A stretch of 64,000 nt of DNA, taken from Microstegium vimineum. Taxonomy: Eukaryota > Streptophyta > Magnoliopsida > Poales > Poaceae. The stretch lies in assembly GCA_022036555.1 (NCBI GenBank), contig CM039119.1:4216001-4280000 (forward strand), in the 5' to 3' direction. Every line of letters starts with the position of its first letter. The stretch's first letter is position 1. The notes beneath the pieces are model-generated. The model was given only the letters and a program-made list of their open reading frames with translations, did not search any database and had not been told where the DNA came from. The position numbers and the translations under genes were made by a program. Below, piece after piece: positions 1-16,639 of this stretch.

Positions 1-797
1 TGTCAAGGCTCAAACTTGATCAAGATAACTAGAGTAGAGCTGAACGAGACAATAGCGATGCGCCCGGACGTCAAGGCTCAGGTTGCTCAAACGCGAAACT
101 TGCAAGGGTTGACGGAGATCGAGGAGATGCAACCCGTCGAAACTTGAAGAACTCGTAGATAAATTAGAACTAATGCGATAAAAGAGTAAATTGCTGGAAA
201 AGTAGATAGATAAAAATAATAGATTTGTTTGATATGATTGGATATATCTTTTACACCACCCCTCGGTACATATTTATACCCTGGCCAGGGGAGTTGTAAG
301 CAGACACGACTCTAACTTTCCTAAACAAAACTCCTATTTTAAAGGAAATAAACGACTCGTGCAAGAGTCGGACTCAAACTATAATAATACTGGTATAAAA
401 CCACCAGCTTCCTTATTCGTCTTCTTTACGATGAAACTTTCCATCGGCGAATTCCTTTCCATAAACGGCTCCTTTCCGCTTCTATCGGCAGCTTCCTGTT
501 CCTATCGGCAGTCGTCCCTCTATCGGCAACAAGCTTTGACTCTCATCGGCAATGCTTTCTTGCATTCATCGGTAACGTCTTGCCTCCATCAGAAACATTG
601 CTGCCTTCATCACATCGACAATGAGCTTCGGTTCTCATCAGCAATGTTCTTCCTGTCTTCATCGACAACATCCTCTCTACTTTCATCGGCAATCTGACCG
701 GTAATATCTCGATGCCGATAAGGAACGACAACTAGCCTTTTGCCGATCGGCACAATCCTTAGATCATATTGAAATGTGCCAAAAAACGGTGTCAACA
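1..797 (-). repeat. 3' LTR (element orientation) of the minus-strand gag-only Ty3 element, truncated by window edge
   Basis: Aligns with the second copy from about position 4542 onward (same CAAACTTGATCA and GATGCGCCCGGACG motifs) and ends in GTGTCAACA at 797, the same terminus as 5338. About 148 bp should lie before the window. It differs from its partner by scattered substitutions, so the insertion is not brand new. Confidence 0.9.
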
Positions 798-809
798 CAT
801 GCCCCCCAA
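798..809 (-). promoter_or_regulatory. Polypurine tract of the gag-only Ty3 element
   Basis: The minus strand reads TTGGGGGGCATG immediately before the 3' LTR start TGTTGACAC. A G-rich tract abutting the 3' LTR is the expected plus-strand DNA primer of LTR retrotransposons. Confidence 0.75.
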
Positions 810-1102
810 TTTCGGAGTATAAGATATCTTATGCACCGAAATTTCCTCTACTGCAATCTCCTCTTCCAAAATGTCTGCACCACTTCCTTGACTATTGCAC
901 GTAAGCATTGCAAAACCACTCTCACAATCCCTCGACTCGTATCAAACATTTTCCTTTATAGCCAACAAATTCATCGGCAGCTGCTCCCAGTGCACAAACT
1001 CTTCACGCTCAGCCTGCCAATGCCCCCAAGTGCAACAGCTGAAATACCAGGGCTCATCAAGCACTGCTCCCAGACCACAATGCCCAAGGTCATCGACTCT
1101 AG

Positions 1103-4100
1103 TTACACCATCGGCAACATATTGACATCTGCCAATGAATCTCCATCTTTGCGCTTTGGCCTCCATCTCTTGTCTGAAGATTTTTCTCTGGAAGGATTTT
1201 CATCGTGACACAAATCTTCTTGGCGCTCGCGCTGCATCCTCCTTCTCTGAGTCTTTGTAAGACCCTTGGGGCACCATTGAAGAAGCTTAGTTTTCCAAAC
1301 AGGCTGGTAATGTTTTCCATTGCTTGTATTTGCACCACTCCTTATGTTTGGATCCCTAGAGAATATCTCTTCATCGGGTACTCTTGCATTAGCCATCTCC
1401 TCAAGCTCTTCTTGACAAACACGCTTGCCAAGCCTGTCATGTATGCTGAGCTTACCCCCAGCCGATCATGCGCTGATCCCTTTTCTCTGATCGGCCTGCC
1501 ATAGTTTGATGCCCGATCGTCAAAACAAGATTTCTTCTCTGACCGATCGGCAGGGTAGTACCCATTGCATTCAGGGCAATTATCGACAGTAGGTAGCTTG
1601 ATGTCTTCTTCCCAGCAGTGAACAAAGAAGGGGCACCTCCAATGATCTTTATGTCGATACCACTCTTGGCGCCTTTCTTCCTACTGCCAATATCGCTCTT
1701 CTTGCGAGCGCCAATATTCTTGTTGTGGCCGTCTATGTGTGATTACACTATCATATGGTGCGTGCCGACGAGGTCTCCTACTGCTACTTTCATTGGCAAT
1801 CCTCTTACCCTTTCTGCTATCGGCAATCCCCTGCATGGTTATTTGGTGCTTAGGATCCACCGATGCACCTTGCTACTTTCATCGGCAATCCTCTTACCCT
1901 TTCTGCTATCGGCAATCCCCTGCATGGTTATTTGGTGCTTAGGATCCACCGATGCACCTTCTCTGGCAGCCTTTGACGTTAACAATTTAGCTTTTCCATT
2001 AGTTTCCACCATATTATTTGGAAACGGGTGTTGGACGATCTTTATCAGCTTCTGGGCCTTGGAATTTTCAAACTTAATTCGCCTAGATTCGAGCTCTGAT
2101 TGCAACTGCTGCCTAAAGACTTTACAATCATTGGTACTGTGTGAAGTTGCATCATGCCACTTGCAATACCTGATCCTTTTAAGCTCTTCGGCCGATGGAG
2201 TCACTTAATTAGGCGACAGCTTAATCCACCCTTCTTGGAGCAACCAGTCAAATATTCTATCGGCCTTGGTAACATCAAAGGCAAACCTTTCAGCCTCTTT
2301 TTGACCAAACGGGCAGGATATCGACTTTTTGTTCTTTACCCATTCAGCTAGACTTATACTCGCTTCTTCGTCTGAATCTGAATCTTCCATTTTCTTAGTC
2401 AGAGACACCTCTTTATCCCAATTTTTTCTAGGCTTACAAACCTTGGTGTCTTGATCGGCAACCCTTTGCACAAGATGGCTCAAGCTTTCGAACTATTGAG
2501 GCGTGTATTTGTCCCTAATGTGCGGTAGCAACCCCTGAAAAGCCAAATCCGTCAATTGTCGATCATCAAGTACCAAGCTATAGCACTTGTTCTTCACGTC
2601 TCGCAGTCTTTGCACGAAGCTTTCTACCAATTCATCATTACGCTGCCTCAATTTGACCAAATCGGTAATCTTCTTTTCATGTACGCCAGCGAAGAAGTAT
2701 TTGTGAAACTGCTTTTCTAGATCGGCCCAAGTGATCACAGAATTTGGAGGCAGTGAAATAAACCATGTAAACGCCGATCCAGATAACGATGACGAGAACA
2801 ATCTCACCTTCAGTTCATCCCTGTTGGCTGCCTCTCCACATTGGATACTGAATCGGTTAATGTGCTCCATTTTTGATATATCATCTTGACCAGAAAACTT
2901 GGTGAAATCTGGTACTTTGTATCGATTTGTAAAGGGGATTAAATCATAAGCTGGAGGGTACGGAGTCCGATAAGAATATGTATTAACCTTAGGCTTGATT
3001 CCGAACTGCTCTTTTATTATTCCAGCAATCTTATCGGTCCAATATGCATCTTGATCTTGCCGATGCATAAGCTCGTTGTTAACTGGCTGAGCCGGTTGAC
3101 ATACTTTTTCATGTCTTTGTAATGAATAGGCCGGAGCAATCGACACATTTGTGGCATCAGTCTGTTGAATATTATGCATCGGCTGATTTGCCGATGGACA
3201 ATTCTGAACGTCCACTGAGATGTATTGTGGCATTATATTCATCGGCTGATATGCCGATGTCTCATTGTGCGTGTTCACTTGCGGGTACTGTGGCAAAGTA
3301 GCACCTATCGGCTGATGTACCGATATTTCATTTTGAAGACCTGCGGGTAACTAATATTGCTGAGCTCCCGCCACTTGGTATCCGGGTTGCATTACTTGTT
3401 GCTGAATCGACAATTGACCAATCTAACTTACATTAGATGACATTGACATATGACTTGCCGATGGCTGATAACCGGCTGGCGCTTGCTGCTCTTGTACCCT
3501 TGGATGATCGTCTTGATTTGCGGGTACCACAGCTTGAGGAGCCATTGCCGATACGGGCTGGTTTCCAATTGCAATGTCTTGCTGCATCGGCCAAGAACCT
3601 ATCGATGGTTGTGCATAAGGCACTCTGGGTATCTCCATCTGAAGATTCCCTGACGGCAACTGCACCGTTGGAGAGGATGTAGCATAATGCATCACTGAAA
3701 TCATCGGCTGTGCAGGTGTTGCCGATGCCATGGGGACCTTCCACCCTGCATTGTTATCTTGGACCAATTTGGAGTCAACAGATGGACTTGTAGGCATACC
3801 GTATCCTCACCAGCTGGCGGGAGTTGGTTGACTCTTCATTGTAGGTTCTGACATCGCCGATGCCACCAGATCTGTGTTCAATCGAGTGATGCTTACAGGG
3901 CTCGATCTTGGCGGCGTAACCTCATCGGCAGATCGGTTCATAAGCGGTGAAGACACCCTTAGAACCGCCGATGGGATCGAAATAGATGCCGATCCGGGTT
4001 GATGATACGCCAGACCAACATAATGTGGTGCTTGTCCTTCCTTGAAAGTTTGCATGACAGCATTGTATACGGTATTGGACAGCACATTGGAGTGGCTAAC

Positions 4101-4352
4101 TAATGCATGATTTAATGCAGAATTAACCATCTCTTGTAATTTACCAGGATTGGCGTCGAACGTGACCTGCCGCGGCAACGGCGGATCTTGCTTCTGGATA
4201 GCTTCGCCGCTCCTGCTTAGGCTGAAGGACTTCAGATATAACTGCTTGTAATCCTCCATAGCCTGTTCCATAGCCTGCCTCTGATCATCTCTCAGATTCT
4301 CTTCAGAGAGTTCTATGACGTTGCTTGGATTGACGTCGGTATTATCACCCAT
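1103..4352 (-). pseudogene. Decayed gag polyprotein gene of the gag-only Ty3 element
   Basis: The gag start is the ATG at 4352 (MGDNTDV...), chosen because the homologous start in the 54745 element is at 55887 just behind the PBS. The frame is then broken repeatedly: a TGA where the relative has Trp (near 3807), further stops near 3423, 3350, 2490 and 2205, and a frame-breaking 89-bp tandem duplication at 1783-1960. Recognisable parts in order are the N-terminal MEQAMEDYKQLYLKSFSL region, a Pro/Gln/Met-rich spacer, the capsid-like core (VPDFTKFSGQDD, SAFTWFISLPPNSV, 2493-3296), and a zinc-binding motif of form C-x2-H-x4-H-x4-C in CKWHDATSHSTNDC (about 2150). The Lys/Arg-rich tail ends near 1103, before where protease should begin. 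Cannot be translated as one product. Confidence 0.85.
1783..1960. repeat. Tandem duplication, 2 x 89 bp, inside decayed gag
   Basis: Units 1783-1871 and 1872-1960 are nearly identical (first GCTACTTTCATTGGC, second GCTACTTTCATCGGC). Since 89 is not a multiple of three, the duplication itself shifts the gag frame. Confidence 0.9.
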
Positions 4353-4368
4353 AGTAGATGTATAATTA

Positions 4369-4386
4369 GTCCCACCGGGTGTGCCA
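4369..4386 (-). promoter_or_regulatory. Primer binding site of the gag-only Ty3 element
   Basis: The minus strand reads TGGCACACCCGGTGGGAC starting 7 nt inside the 5' LTR end. The plus-strand element has TGGCACGCCCAGTGGGAC at the matching place. It begins with TGG, complementary to a tRNA CCA 3' end; I cannot name the tRNA with certainty. Confidence 0.75.
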
Positions 4387-4393
4387 AAAGAGG

Positions 4394-5338
4394 TGTTGAC
4401 ACAAAAAAGCGTCAGATATGCGAACACCTTGGGCTTATACCCGAATTCGATATCCAAGGTGTGCCAGTCGATTTGACCAGTTAATCGACAAGGACGATAA
4501 CTAGAACAAGATCTGAACGAGACAACGGCGATGCGCCCGGATGTCAAGGCTCAAACTTGATCAGGATAACTAGAGTAGAGCTGAACGAGACGACAGCGAT
4601 GCGCCCGGACGTCAAGGCTCAGGTTGCTCAAACGTGGAACTTGCAAGGGTTGACGGAGATCGAGGAGATGCAGCCCGTCGAAACTTGAAGAACTCGTAGA
4701 TAAACTAGAACTAATGCGATAAAAAGGTAAATTGCTGGAAAAGTAGATAGATAAAAATAATAGATTTGTTTGATATGATTGGATATATCTTTTACACCAC
4801 CCCTCGGTACATATTTATACCCCGGCCAGGGGAGTTGTAAGCAGACACGACTCTAACTTTCCTAAACAAAACTCCTATTTTAAAGGAAATAAATGATTCA
4901 TGCAAGAGTCAGACTCAAACTATAATAATACTGGCATAAAACCACCAGTTTCCTTATTCGTTTTCTCTACGATGAAACTTTCCATCGGCGGACTCCTTTC
5001 CATAAACGGCTTCTTTTCGCTTCTATCGGCAGCATCCTGTTCCTATCGGCAGTCGTCCCTCTATCGGCAACAAGCTTTGGCTCTCATCGGCAATGCTTTC
5101 TTGCCTTCATCGGCAACGTCTTGCCTCCATCAGCAACATTGCTGCCTTCATCACATCGACAATAAGCTTCAGTTCTCATCAGCAATGTTCTTCCTGTCTT
5201 CATCGGCAACATCCTCTCTACTTTCATCGGCAATTTGACCGGTAATATCTCGATGCCGATAAGGAACGGCAACTAGCCTTTTGCCGATCGGCACAATCCT
5301 TAGATCATATTGACACGTGCCAAAAAACGGTGTCAACA
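4394..5338 (-). repeat. 5' LTR (element orientation) of the gag-only Ty3 element
   Basis: 945 bp, bounded by TGTTGACAC and GTGTCAACA (perfect terminal inverted repeats). A TATA-like motif lies on the minus strand at 4812-4819 (TATAAATA), consistent with transcription toward gag. Abuts LINE coding sequence at 5339. Confidence 0.9.
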
Positions 5339-7052
5339 GCTTCTCAATGGGGTACCTGGAAAAACTTTTAGCTGTAAGAGAGGGGTTAGACAAGGTGATC
5401 CTCTATCACCATTATTGTTTGTATTGGCTACTGATTTCCTGCAATCAATGTTAAATAGAGGAAAAGATTTGGGGTTGCTCAGGCTACCAATCCCTCTGTC
5501 CTCAAGACATGACTTCCCTGTAATTCAGTATGCTGATGACACATTGGTAATCATGGAAGGAGATCCAAATCAGCTACTCTTTTTAAAATCTATGTTGAAC
5601 ACATTTGCACAATCTACTGGGCTCAGGATCAACTACAGAAAATCAATGATGTTACCAATCAACATGACAGATGAAAGGTTAGATCACTTGGCAAGAACTT
5701 TTGGCTACAGCAAGGGATCTTTTCCTTTCACATACTTAGGGTTGCCCCTGGGTTTAACAAAGCCAAGAGTACAGGACTACTTGCCCCTAGTCAACAAGTG
5801 TGAAAGAAGATTAGCTAGTGTTTCTAGTTTTCTTTCTCGAGCTGGAAGACTTGAATTGACAAATGCAATCTTCACTGCACTTCCAACCTTCTACATGTGC
5901 ACCTTAGCTATTCCAAAAACTGTGATCAAGCAAATAGATAAATATAGGAAACATTGTTTATGGAGAGGGTCAGATGTGAATGGGAGAGGACAGCCAAAAG
6001 CGGCATGGTCAGTCATTTGCACTCCAAAAGAGGAAGGTGGATTAGGAGTGATCAACATTGAAGAACAAAATAAGGCTTTACTTCTCAAAAACCTGCACAA
6101 ATTCTTCAATAAAGCACAGATTCCTTGGGTACAGATGGTCTGGGAGAAATACTATACAAATGGGAGATTGCCAGCTACATCAAAAAAGGGGTCATTTTGG
6201 TGGAGAGATATCCTAAAAAACCTTCAAAGCTTCCAACAGATGGCTCAAGTACAGATCAAAAGTGGTGTAACCTGCTTGTTCTGGAAAGACAGATGGGGGC
6301 AGCAAAGCTTGGAAATCAAATACCCAGAGCTTTTTTCATTTGCTAGAAACAAAAACACTTATGTTTCTTTTGCTTGGGGACAAAATGACTTAACCCAACT
6401 GTTGCACCTTCCAATTTCAGAAATTGCATTCAGTCAGTTACATCTGTTGATTCAAGAAGTTGATCGGTTAAGGCTGAGTGAAGAACATGACATCTGGCAT
6501 TATTCTTGGGGTAATATTTTTTTGGCATCCAGAGCTTACAAGGTGCTAATTGGTCACATACATCACCATCCCTCCATCCAATGGATTTGGAAATGTTTCT
6601 GTCAACCAAAACACAAGGTATTCTTCTGACTCTTAATGAAGGACAGGTTAAGCACAAGGAATGTCCTAAGGAGGAAAAATATGTTCCTGCAGTCTTACAA
6701 TTGTGCCCTCTGTGCCCTCAACTCTGAAGAAACAGTCCACCACCTCTTTTTACAGTGTGAATTTACAAAACAGTGCTGGGAGTTTATTGGGATTGACATC
6801 CCTTCAAATTCTGAGTTCCCGGCTATCATGAATTTCCTCAAAGTTATTATCCCTTCCCAGTTCTTCATGGAACCAATTATTTTAGTTTGCTGGACAATTT
6901 GGACAACACGAAATGCCCTAATTTTTAATGGCACCCAACCAGAGGTTGTCACTAGCAGAAGGGTTTTTGGCAAAGATTTGAAGTTGTTAATGCTTAGAGT
7001 CAGTGCAAGATCGTCACAAACCTTTCACCAATGGCTGCAGCAAATAACTTAG
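5339..7052 (+). pseudogene. LINE reverse transcriptase, C-terminal part, plus zf-RVT zinc-binding domain
   Basis: The open frame carries RT signatures GVRQGDPLSPLLF, the catalytic YADDT box (about 5529-5543) and FTYLGLPLG, followed by the thumb/connection region (WRGSDVNGRGQPKAAW, EEGGLGV). The frame stops at 6628, where a TGA sits in place of the Trp expected in HKVFFW. The same frame resumes at once (6636-7052) with the zf-RVT domain CALCALNSEETVHHLFLQC and the typical WTIWTTRNALIF motif. One nonsense mutation plus loss of the N-terminus means it is inactive. Role when intact: target-primed reverse transcription of LINE RNA. Confidence 0.88.
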
Positions 7053-7215
7053 ACGCTCGTCCTGTTAGAATTATCTTTTTCTTGTCTTTCTTTGTTCCCT
7101 AATTCCCCTTTTGGCTGCCTGTTTTGTCTTGTAATTCTTTTAACTTTTTACTTTCAATAAAATTCCTGTAGGGGTGCAAACCTGCAAACCCCTCCAGTAT
7201 TCTCAAAAAAAAAAC
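5339..7215 (+). mobile_element. 3' half of an L1-type LINE (non-LTR retrotransposon)
   Basis: Starts abruptly at the LTR edge inside reverse transcriptase and ends with an AATAAA-like motif (about 7156), TATTCTC and an A-run at 7205-7214, the usual LINE 3' terminus. The 5' part (endonuclease, first RT motifs) must lie left of the gag-only element, outside the window. Confidence 0.85.
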
Positions 7216-7761
7216 TCTATCTCTGGTTAACTTTTGCTTTTTCTCCGAACATCAAGACGAGCACACGACACGCTAGATTTGATTCGAATTCGACCTCTGC
7301 CCTGTGGAGCAGTAAAGGTCCTAAGGTATCCCATAAATTTAAAGTAAAATATTGTTTGTTTGCCCAGTTTCCGACAATTAGGATCCCATAAATTTTTGTT
7401 TTGCAAAACAGGTAACACTTACAATGGCCAGACGATTCAGATTCTCGCAATACTGGTTCACGAACTAATAAAAGTGGACTTTTTTTCACTTACAAATCTA
7501 ACAAAAATAGCTACGTATTGAACATGTTTGGCATGGCTCTACAGTCTACATGCATTTGCTCCTTCGCCGGGAGGACAGAGCGCCAGAAATAGGGGTAAAA
7601 CAGCTCTGCCTCTCCTCTCCTATTTAAGGATCCAGAAGGGCTTCTCCCATGCGTGTTTGGTGCGGCTTCTAAAGAGGGCCTTAGTACTCAGTAGACAAGC
7701 ACACACACACACGCACGCACAGATATATATATATATATATCTCCACGGAACAGGCGTACAA

Positions 7762-7804
<43 letters not shown>

Positions 7805-8029
7805 TATATATATATATCCAAGGAACAGGCGTACAAATCTACGTTGTCAAACAACGTCCAACAACGTCGCACCATGAATCACCATACGTTCATGAATCAT
7901 GGGTTAAAGATGCCAGGTGGAGCATTAACAGGTAACAGCTCATGCAAAATTTCATGTACACAAACGTCAGTCACGCATTAGCATGTGTTCTATCTTACCC
8001 TTTATTTCTAGCAAATTAGACAAAATACA
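7216..8029. other. Intergenic spacer between LINE and SDH1 3' end
   Basis: Apart from the microsatellite at 7703-7845 I see no gene-like or repeat-like structure; ORFs here are short and lack recognisable motifs. Confidence 0.6.
7703..7845. repeat. Compound (CA)n/(TA)n microsatellite with duplicated unique segment
   Basis: Two blocks of (AC)n then (AT)n (7703-7740 and 7768-7817) are each followed by the same GGAACAGGCGTACAAATCTAC segment, so the compound unit of about 78 bp is duplicated. Confidence 0.9.
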
Positions 8030-8101
8030 GAACCACAGGTGTGGAAAAAAAAGGGGGGACACAAATTCAGGTCATGTTCTCAGCCAGGAATGCCCATCTG
8101 C

Positions 8102-8107
8102 TTTATT
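8102..8107 (-). terminator. Putative SDH1 polyadenylation signal
   Basis: AATAAA on the minus strand 43 nt after the SDH1 stop codon. Spacing is short but plausible; a second AT-rich signal (minus AAATAAAG) lies near 8000, so the true cleavage site is uncertain. Confidence 0.4.
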
Positions 8108-8149
8108 AACACCTTACAAGGAATTCCTGAGGTGTGAGGCACACATCGA

Positions 8150-13316
<5,167 letters not shown>

Positions 13317-13500
13317 CGCGCCCCGGATCTCGCGGCGGCGGCGCACGCGCGGGGAAGGGGTTTGGGGGCGGCGCGGGCGGTGAGGCGCAGACGGTGGTGG
13401 TGGAGACTGGAGAGGAGAGCGGCGGTGGAGGTGACGACGGCGGGGGAGGTTGGCAAGGGGAAGGTCGTTTTGTTTATTCTCGGAAAATAGGGCTTTTGAC
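13317..13500 (-). promoter_or_regulatory. SDH1 5' UTR and proximal promoter (approximate)
   Basis: GC-rich sequence upstream of the SDH1 ATG, very rich in C and CT runs when read on the minus strand, as in many grass 5' leaders. No clear TATA box was found; the transcription start cannot be placed. Confidence 0.4.
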
Positions 13501-14065
13501 GGGACCATTTTGCCCTTCCATTTTGAAGATTCTCTCTAGAGTGCGCCATGGCTCTTTTTCTTTTCTTGTCTTTAATGTTTTGGTTGATTTCTTCCTTTCT
13601 TTTGCAATTTTGTTTCTATTAGCTTAATTCTTATGAAAATTTCCAACCGTGTTTATTTATTTCCTCAAAATGGATATGCCTTTGTCCATCAAAGCAAGGC
13701 ATGTTTTGATATAGAAAAGGTTAAATTTTATAAGCTTTTGACTTTATGCACAATTATATACTTTGAGGAAAATGCATCATACCATTCACACTGAAAATAA
13801 TATTAAGAATATGTGATTTTGAAATATTGATAATAATCATCATATAATACAATATAAAAGAACAATTAAAGAGTTCATTGCTTGAAAAAAAAATACTTAT
13901 ATCAATAGTAGGGAGTAGCTATTTTGCTATATTTGGTTGGTCATCAAACCACGTCTCCCTTTACCCAAAACTCGGGTGTTCATTCTAGATTTGTTGTTTC
14001 TAGATGATTTGTCCGGTTATTAGTAAACAATGCACATATACATGCAACAAATCAAAATAACACCG
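13501..14065. other. Intergenic, AT-rich
   Basis: No conserved ORF or repeat recognised. It becomes AT-rich directly beyond the SDH1 promoter region. Confidence 0.5.
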
Positions 14066-14385
14066 TGCGGGCCTGTTTGGTTTTAGGAACTAAACTTTAA
14101 TACCAATCGTATCGGATGTTATAGTTAGTAGTAAATATAGATTAATTATAAAACTAATTACATATGTTGAGATTAATTTACGAGACGAAACTATTATAAA
14201 CCTAATTAGTCTAAGATTTGATAATATGATAGTACAATAAACCTATGCTAATAATAGATTAATTAGACTTAATAGATTCGTCTCACAAATTAATCTCTAT
14301 TTATACAATTAGTTTTGTAATCGATCTATTTTTAATACTTCTAATTAGTATTTGAATACTATCATAGATAATCCTACCGGTACAT
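14066..14385. mobile_element. Foldback MITE of the GGGCCTGTTTGGTT type, degraded right end
   Basis: Begins GCGGGCCTGTTTGGTTTTAG, then shows the self-complementary body typical of a very common grass MITE: AACCTAATTAGTCTAAGATT in the left arm mirrors GATTAATTAGACTTAATAGA in the right arm, and CGAGACGAAACTATT mirrors AATAGATTCGTCTC. The right terminus (about 14385) has lost its inverted repeat, so superfamily and target duplication cannot be set. Confidence 0.7.
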
Positions 14386-15668
14386 TGTCGTTCATTAATA
14401 AATGGATCGGATTAGTGGCAAATTCTTGTGCAAAAAATAATGGACAAATATATGATGGTGATATAGGTCAGGTTGACTTATCGAAAAGGTGTGGATGGTA
14501 AATGCGCAACATGCATGCATTGATTCACGGTGGGGTGGGGTGGGTGGCTTGGCTTGGATTGCTTTGGTTCGTTCCTTGTCGTAAGGGAACTCTTCTCTTT
14601 TTGCTCTTTTGATGAGTGGAGATTGCCATGGCCACGAATGTGGCTTCACAGAGGGATACGCGGCACAAACATCCCCAAGCACGCAAAAACGCAAAAGGCA
14701 GCAGCTACTAGGTTACCATCATCTAAGCTGTTTATAATTTTATTCTAGATGAGATTTGGCCACTCGTGTTTCCATCCAAGCAGACTTCAAAATTAGTTAC
14801 AAACAACACTTTTCTCTCAATCGAAAATAGAGACAAAGTTTTGGAACGAAAAGAGATTTTCTTCTCAATCAATAGAATAAAAGTTCCACAAGAGACAAGA
14901 CAAGCAGGTGAATGGGACTGGTAAATGTATGGACAAGCTATATGAGAAATGGTATTTGGAGTTTTTTTTTTAAAATGAGAAATGAAATGATATTTGGTGT
15001 CATGGCGTTTGATACACGCAAGCGGCACGAAACTGACAGCCCACGATTGATTTCTGGACACTGAGATGCATCCATGGTTACACTTGGCCTGGCCCATGGG
15101 CTTAAAATGGCAAGGAAGATGGTGGGCTTCGTGTCTTTTCCACTCCTGTCCAATGTGCTTCATCATCCAGCATGATCTTTACAATTGTTCGGCCCGTGGT
15201 GCCGGATGGGATTTTAAGAAATCGACTTCCACGGATTCAGCATCCTGCGCCGTAGCCGTAGCGACGACACCGGATTTGCTCCTGATTATCAACCAGCCTC
15301 GATCAGACATGACGAATACAGTATATTGGCAGATCGAACACGCCAACGCCTGAGGACTCTCACCAAAGCGGCTACATCCAGCATCATCGGCATGCGGTGC
15401 TCTGCCATTGCCACGGCCACGTAAGTGCGTGACTCCATCAAAGACTCTACATGCATCAACCAGCAAACAAATGATTGTATGACAAACACTACATGATTGT
15501 ACATGATCACACTTCCATATACAAAGACAGGTTTGCTGTTAAACGTTTTTAACAAATTTTTGAGATCTATATCTTTTATTTTAGTAGCTATATCGGCTAG
15601 TTTATAGGTTATTTGTATTAAACGAATGATTGTTTACACGTTATACCCTTTTTACACCACATTGGCTT
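14386..15668. other. Intergenic, no gene recognised
   Basis: Short overlapping ORFs on both strands without motifs. Nothing supports a gene here. Confidence 0.5.
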
Positions 15669-15671
15669 CTA

Positions 15672-16031
15672 GGTCAGTCTTAATGACAAATTTCATCTCG
15701 CAGTTTCCAACACGTGAAACTTTGATATAAAATATGACTCTCTCTCTCTCAATATAAGTTTCATTGAACGGTTTCATATCTTATTTTAGTATTTATGGAT
15801 CACATATGTCTCAATCACATTTTAGTATTATTTTGTGATGAAACAAGTTGAGTCCTCAATGGGAGTTTCACACGATTATCAACGTCTTGGAAACAACGCT
15901 GATAAGTTTCATCCCCATGAAACTTTCTCATTCTCTCTCATCTTAGTTTCATACAAAAATTCTCTTTTTGCTGATGTATCACCCTAATAAATATGCATGA
16001 CACCTCCATAAAACCTCCATTGAGACTGACC
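15672..16031. mobile_element. Tourist-like MITE, copy 1
   Basis: Terminal inverted repeats GGTCAGTCTTAATG and CATTGAGACTGACC. The internal sequence is rich in TTTCAT/ATGAAA. Flanks CTA (left) and TTA (right) fit a degraded 3-bp TTA target duplication of PIF/Harbinger elements. Same family as 27265-27540. Confidence 0.72.
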
Positions 16032-16239
16032 TTATAGCTAAGAGTCTGCTACATTCTAATATCCTGTCGTGTTCTCACTGGCTCTTTCTTTAAGATAGCC
16101 AATGGTAACTGCCTTCACGCCATGGGAGAATTTGTCTTCAATATGATTAAGTTTGTGAAACTGGTAGCTTTGTTTTACTGTCTTATCAACGTTGCATTAA
16201 TTGAACTGTTTGACATGGATATTAGAGTGGATCTAGATG

Positions 16240-16632
16240 GTTTATATGTTGAATATAAATAGGCCTGACGCGTATTTTAATAATCTAATAAATTCTAGTC
16301 TTGTAGTAAATGTTATGTTGTGTATAATTTAGTCACACACTCAGTTTAAACGTGTGCGTCAATTAAGAAGATGGGAGGTTGACTGGGTGCCACACGTGCG
16401 TTGTGGCCCCCGCTGAGCCTTGTTTTGTCGTGTCGTGGTCAAGTTTTGGAAGTTCTCACCTATGAGACTACAAGACCTTTATATATTGTGGGCTCATCTG
16501 CGAGACTAGTCTTTCATACTGAATTAGGTTCAAGACCTTTATATGTTATGGGCTCCGGTGAACCTGTGTTTGACGAGTGCCGACCCGTGGATATACTGTT
16601 GTGCACTCTACTAACAATTGATATCAAAGTCC
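16240..16632 (+). mobile_element. Degenerate Ty1/copia LTR end with primer binding site relic
   Basis: AATTGATATCAAAGTCCATG at 16617-16636 resembles the copia junction ATTGGTATCAGAGC (initiator Met tRNA PBS) with substitutions, preceded by CTAACA as a possible LTR end. Upstream, CAAGACCTTTATAT..TGGGCTC occurs twice (about 16470 and 16532). The LTR start is not identifiable. Confidence 0.4.
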
Positions 16633-16639
16633 ATGATCG

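Larger units (their letters stand above)
1..5338 (-). mobile_element. Ty3/gypsy Tat-lineage element with gag only (TR-GAG-like), left LTR cut by window start
   Basis: Two near-identical LTRs (1-797 and 4394-5338) flank an interior that reads only as gag on the minus strand. The PBS and polypurine tract lie exactly at the inner LTR edges, so the ends are well defined. Gag is closely similar to that of the plus-strand element starting at 54745, but reverse transcriptase, RNase H and integrase are absent: the interior passes from the gag C-terminal region (about 1103) through roughly 290 bp of unassigned sequence to the polypurine tract. This matches non-autonomous elements that keep gag and LTRs and borrow pol in trans. 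The right end interrupts a LINE reading frame at 5339. Target duplication cannot be checked because the left end is outside the window. Confidence 0.88.

Noticed and set aside
7528..7935. A 135-residue ORF with His-Thr and Ile-Tyr repeats.
   Set aside because: It is the translation of the CA/TA microsatellite.
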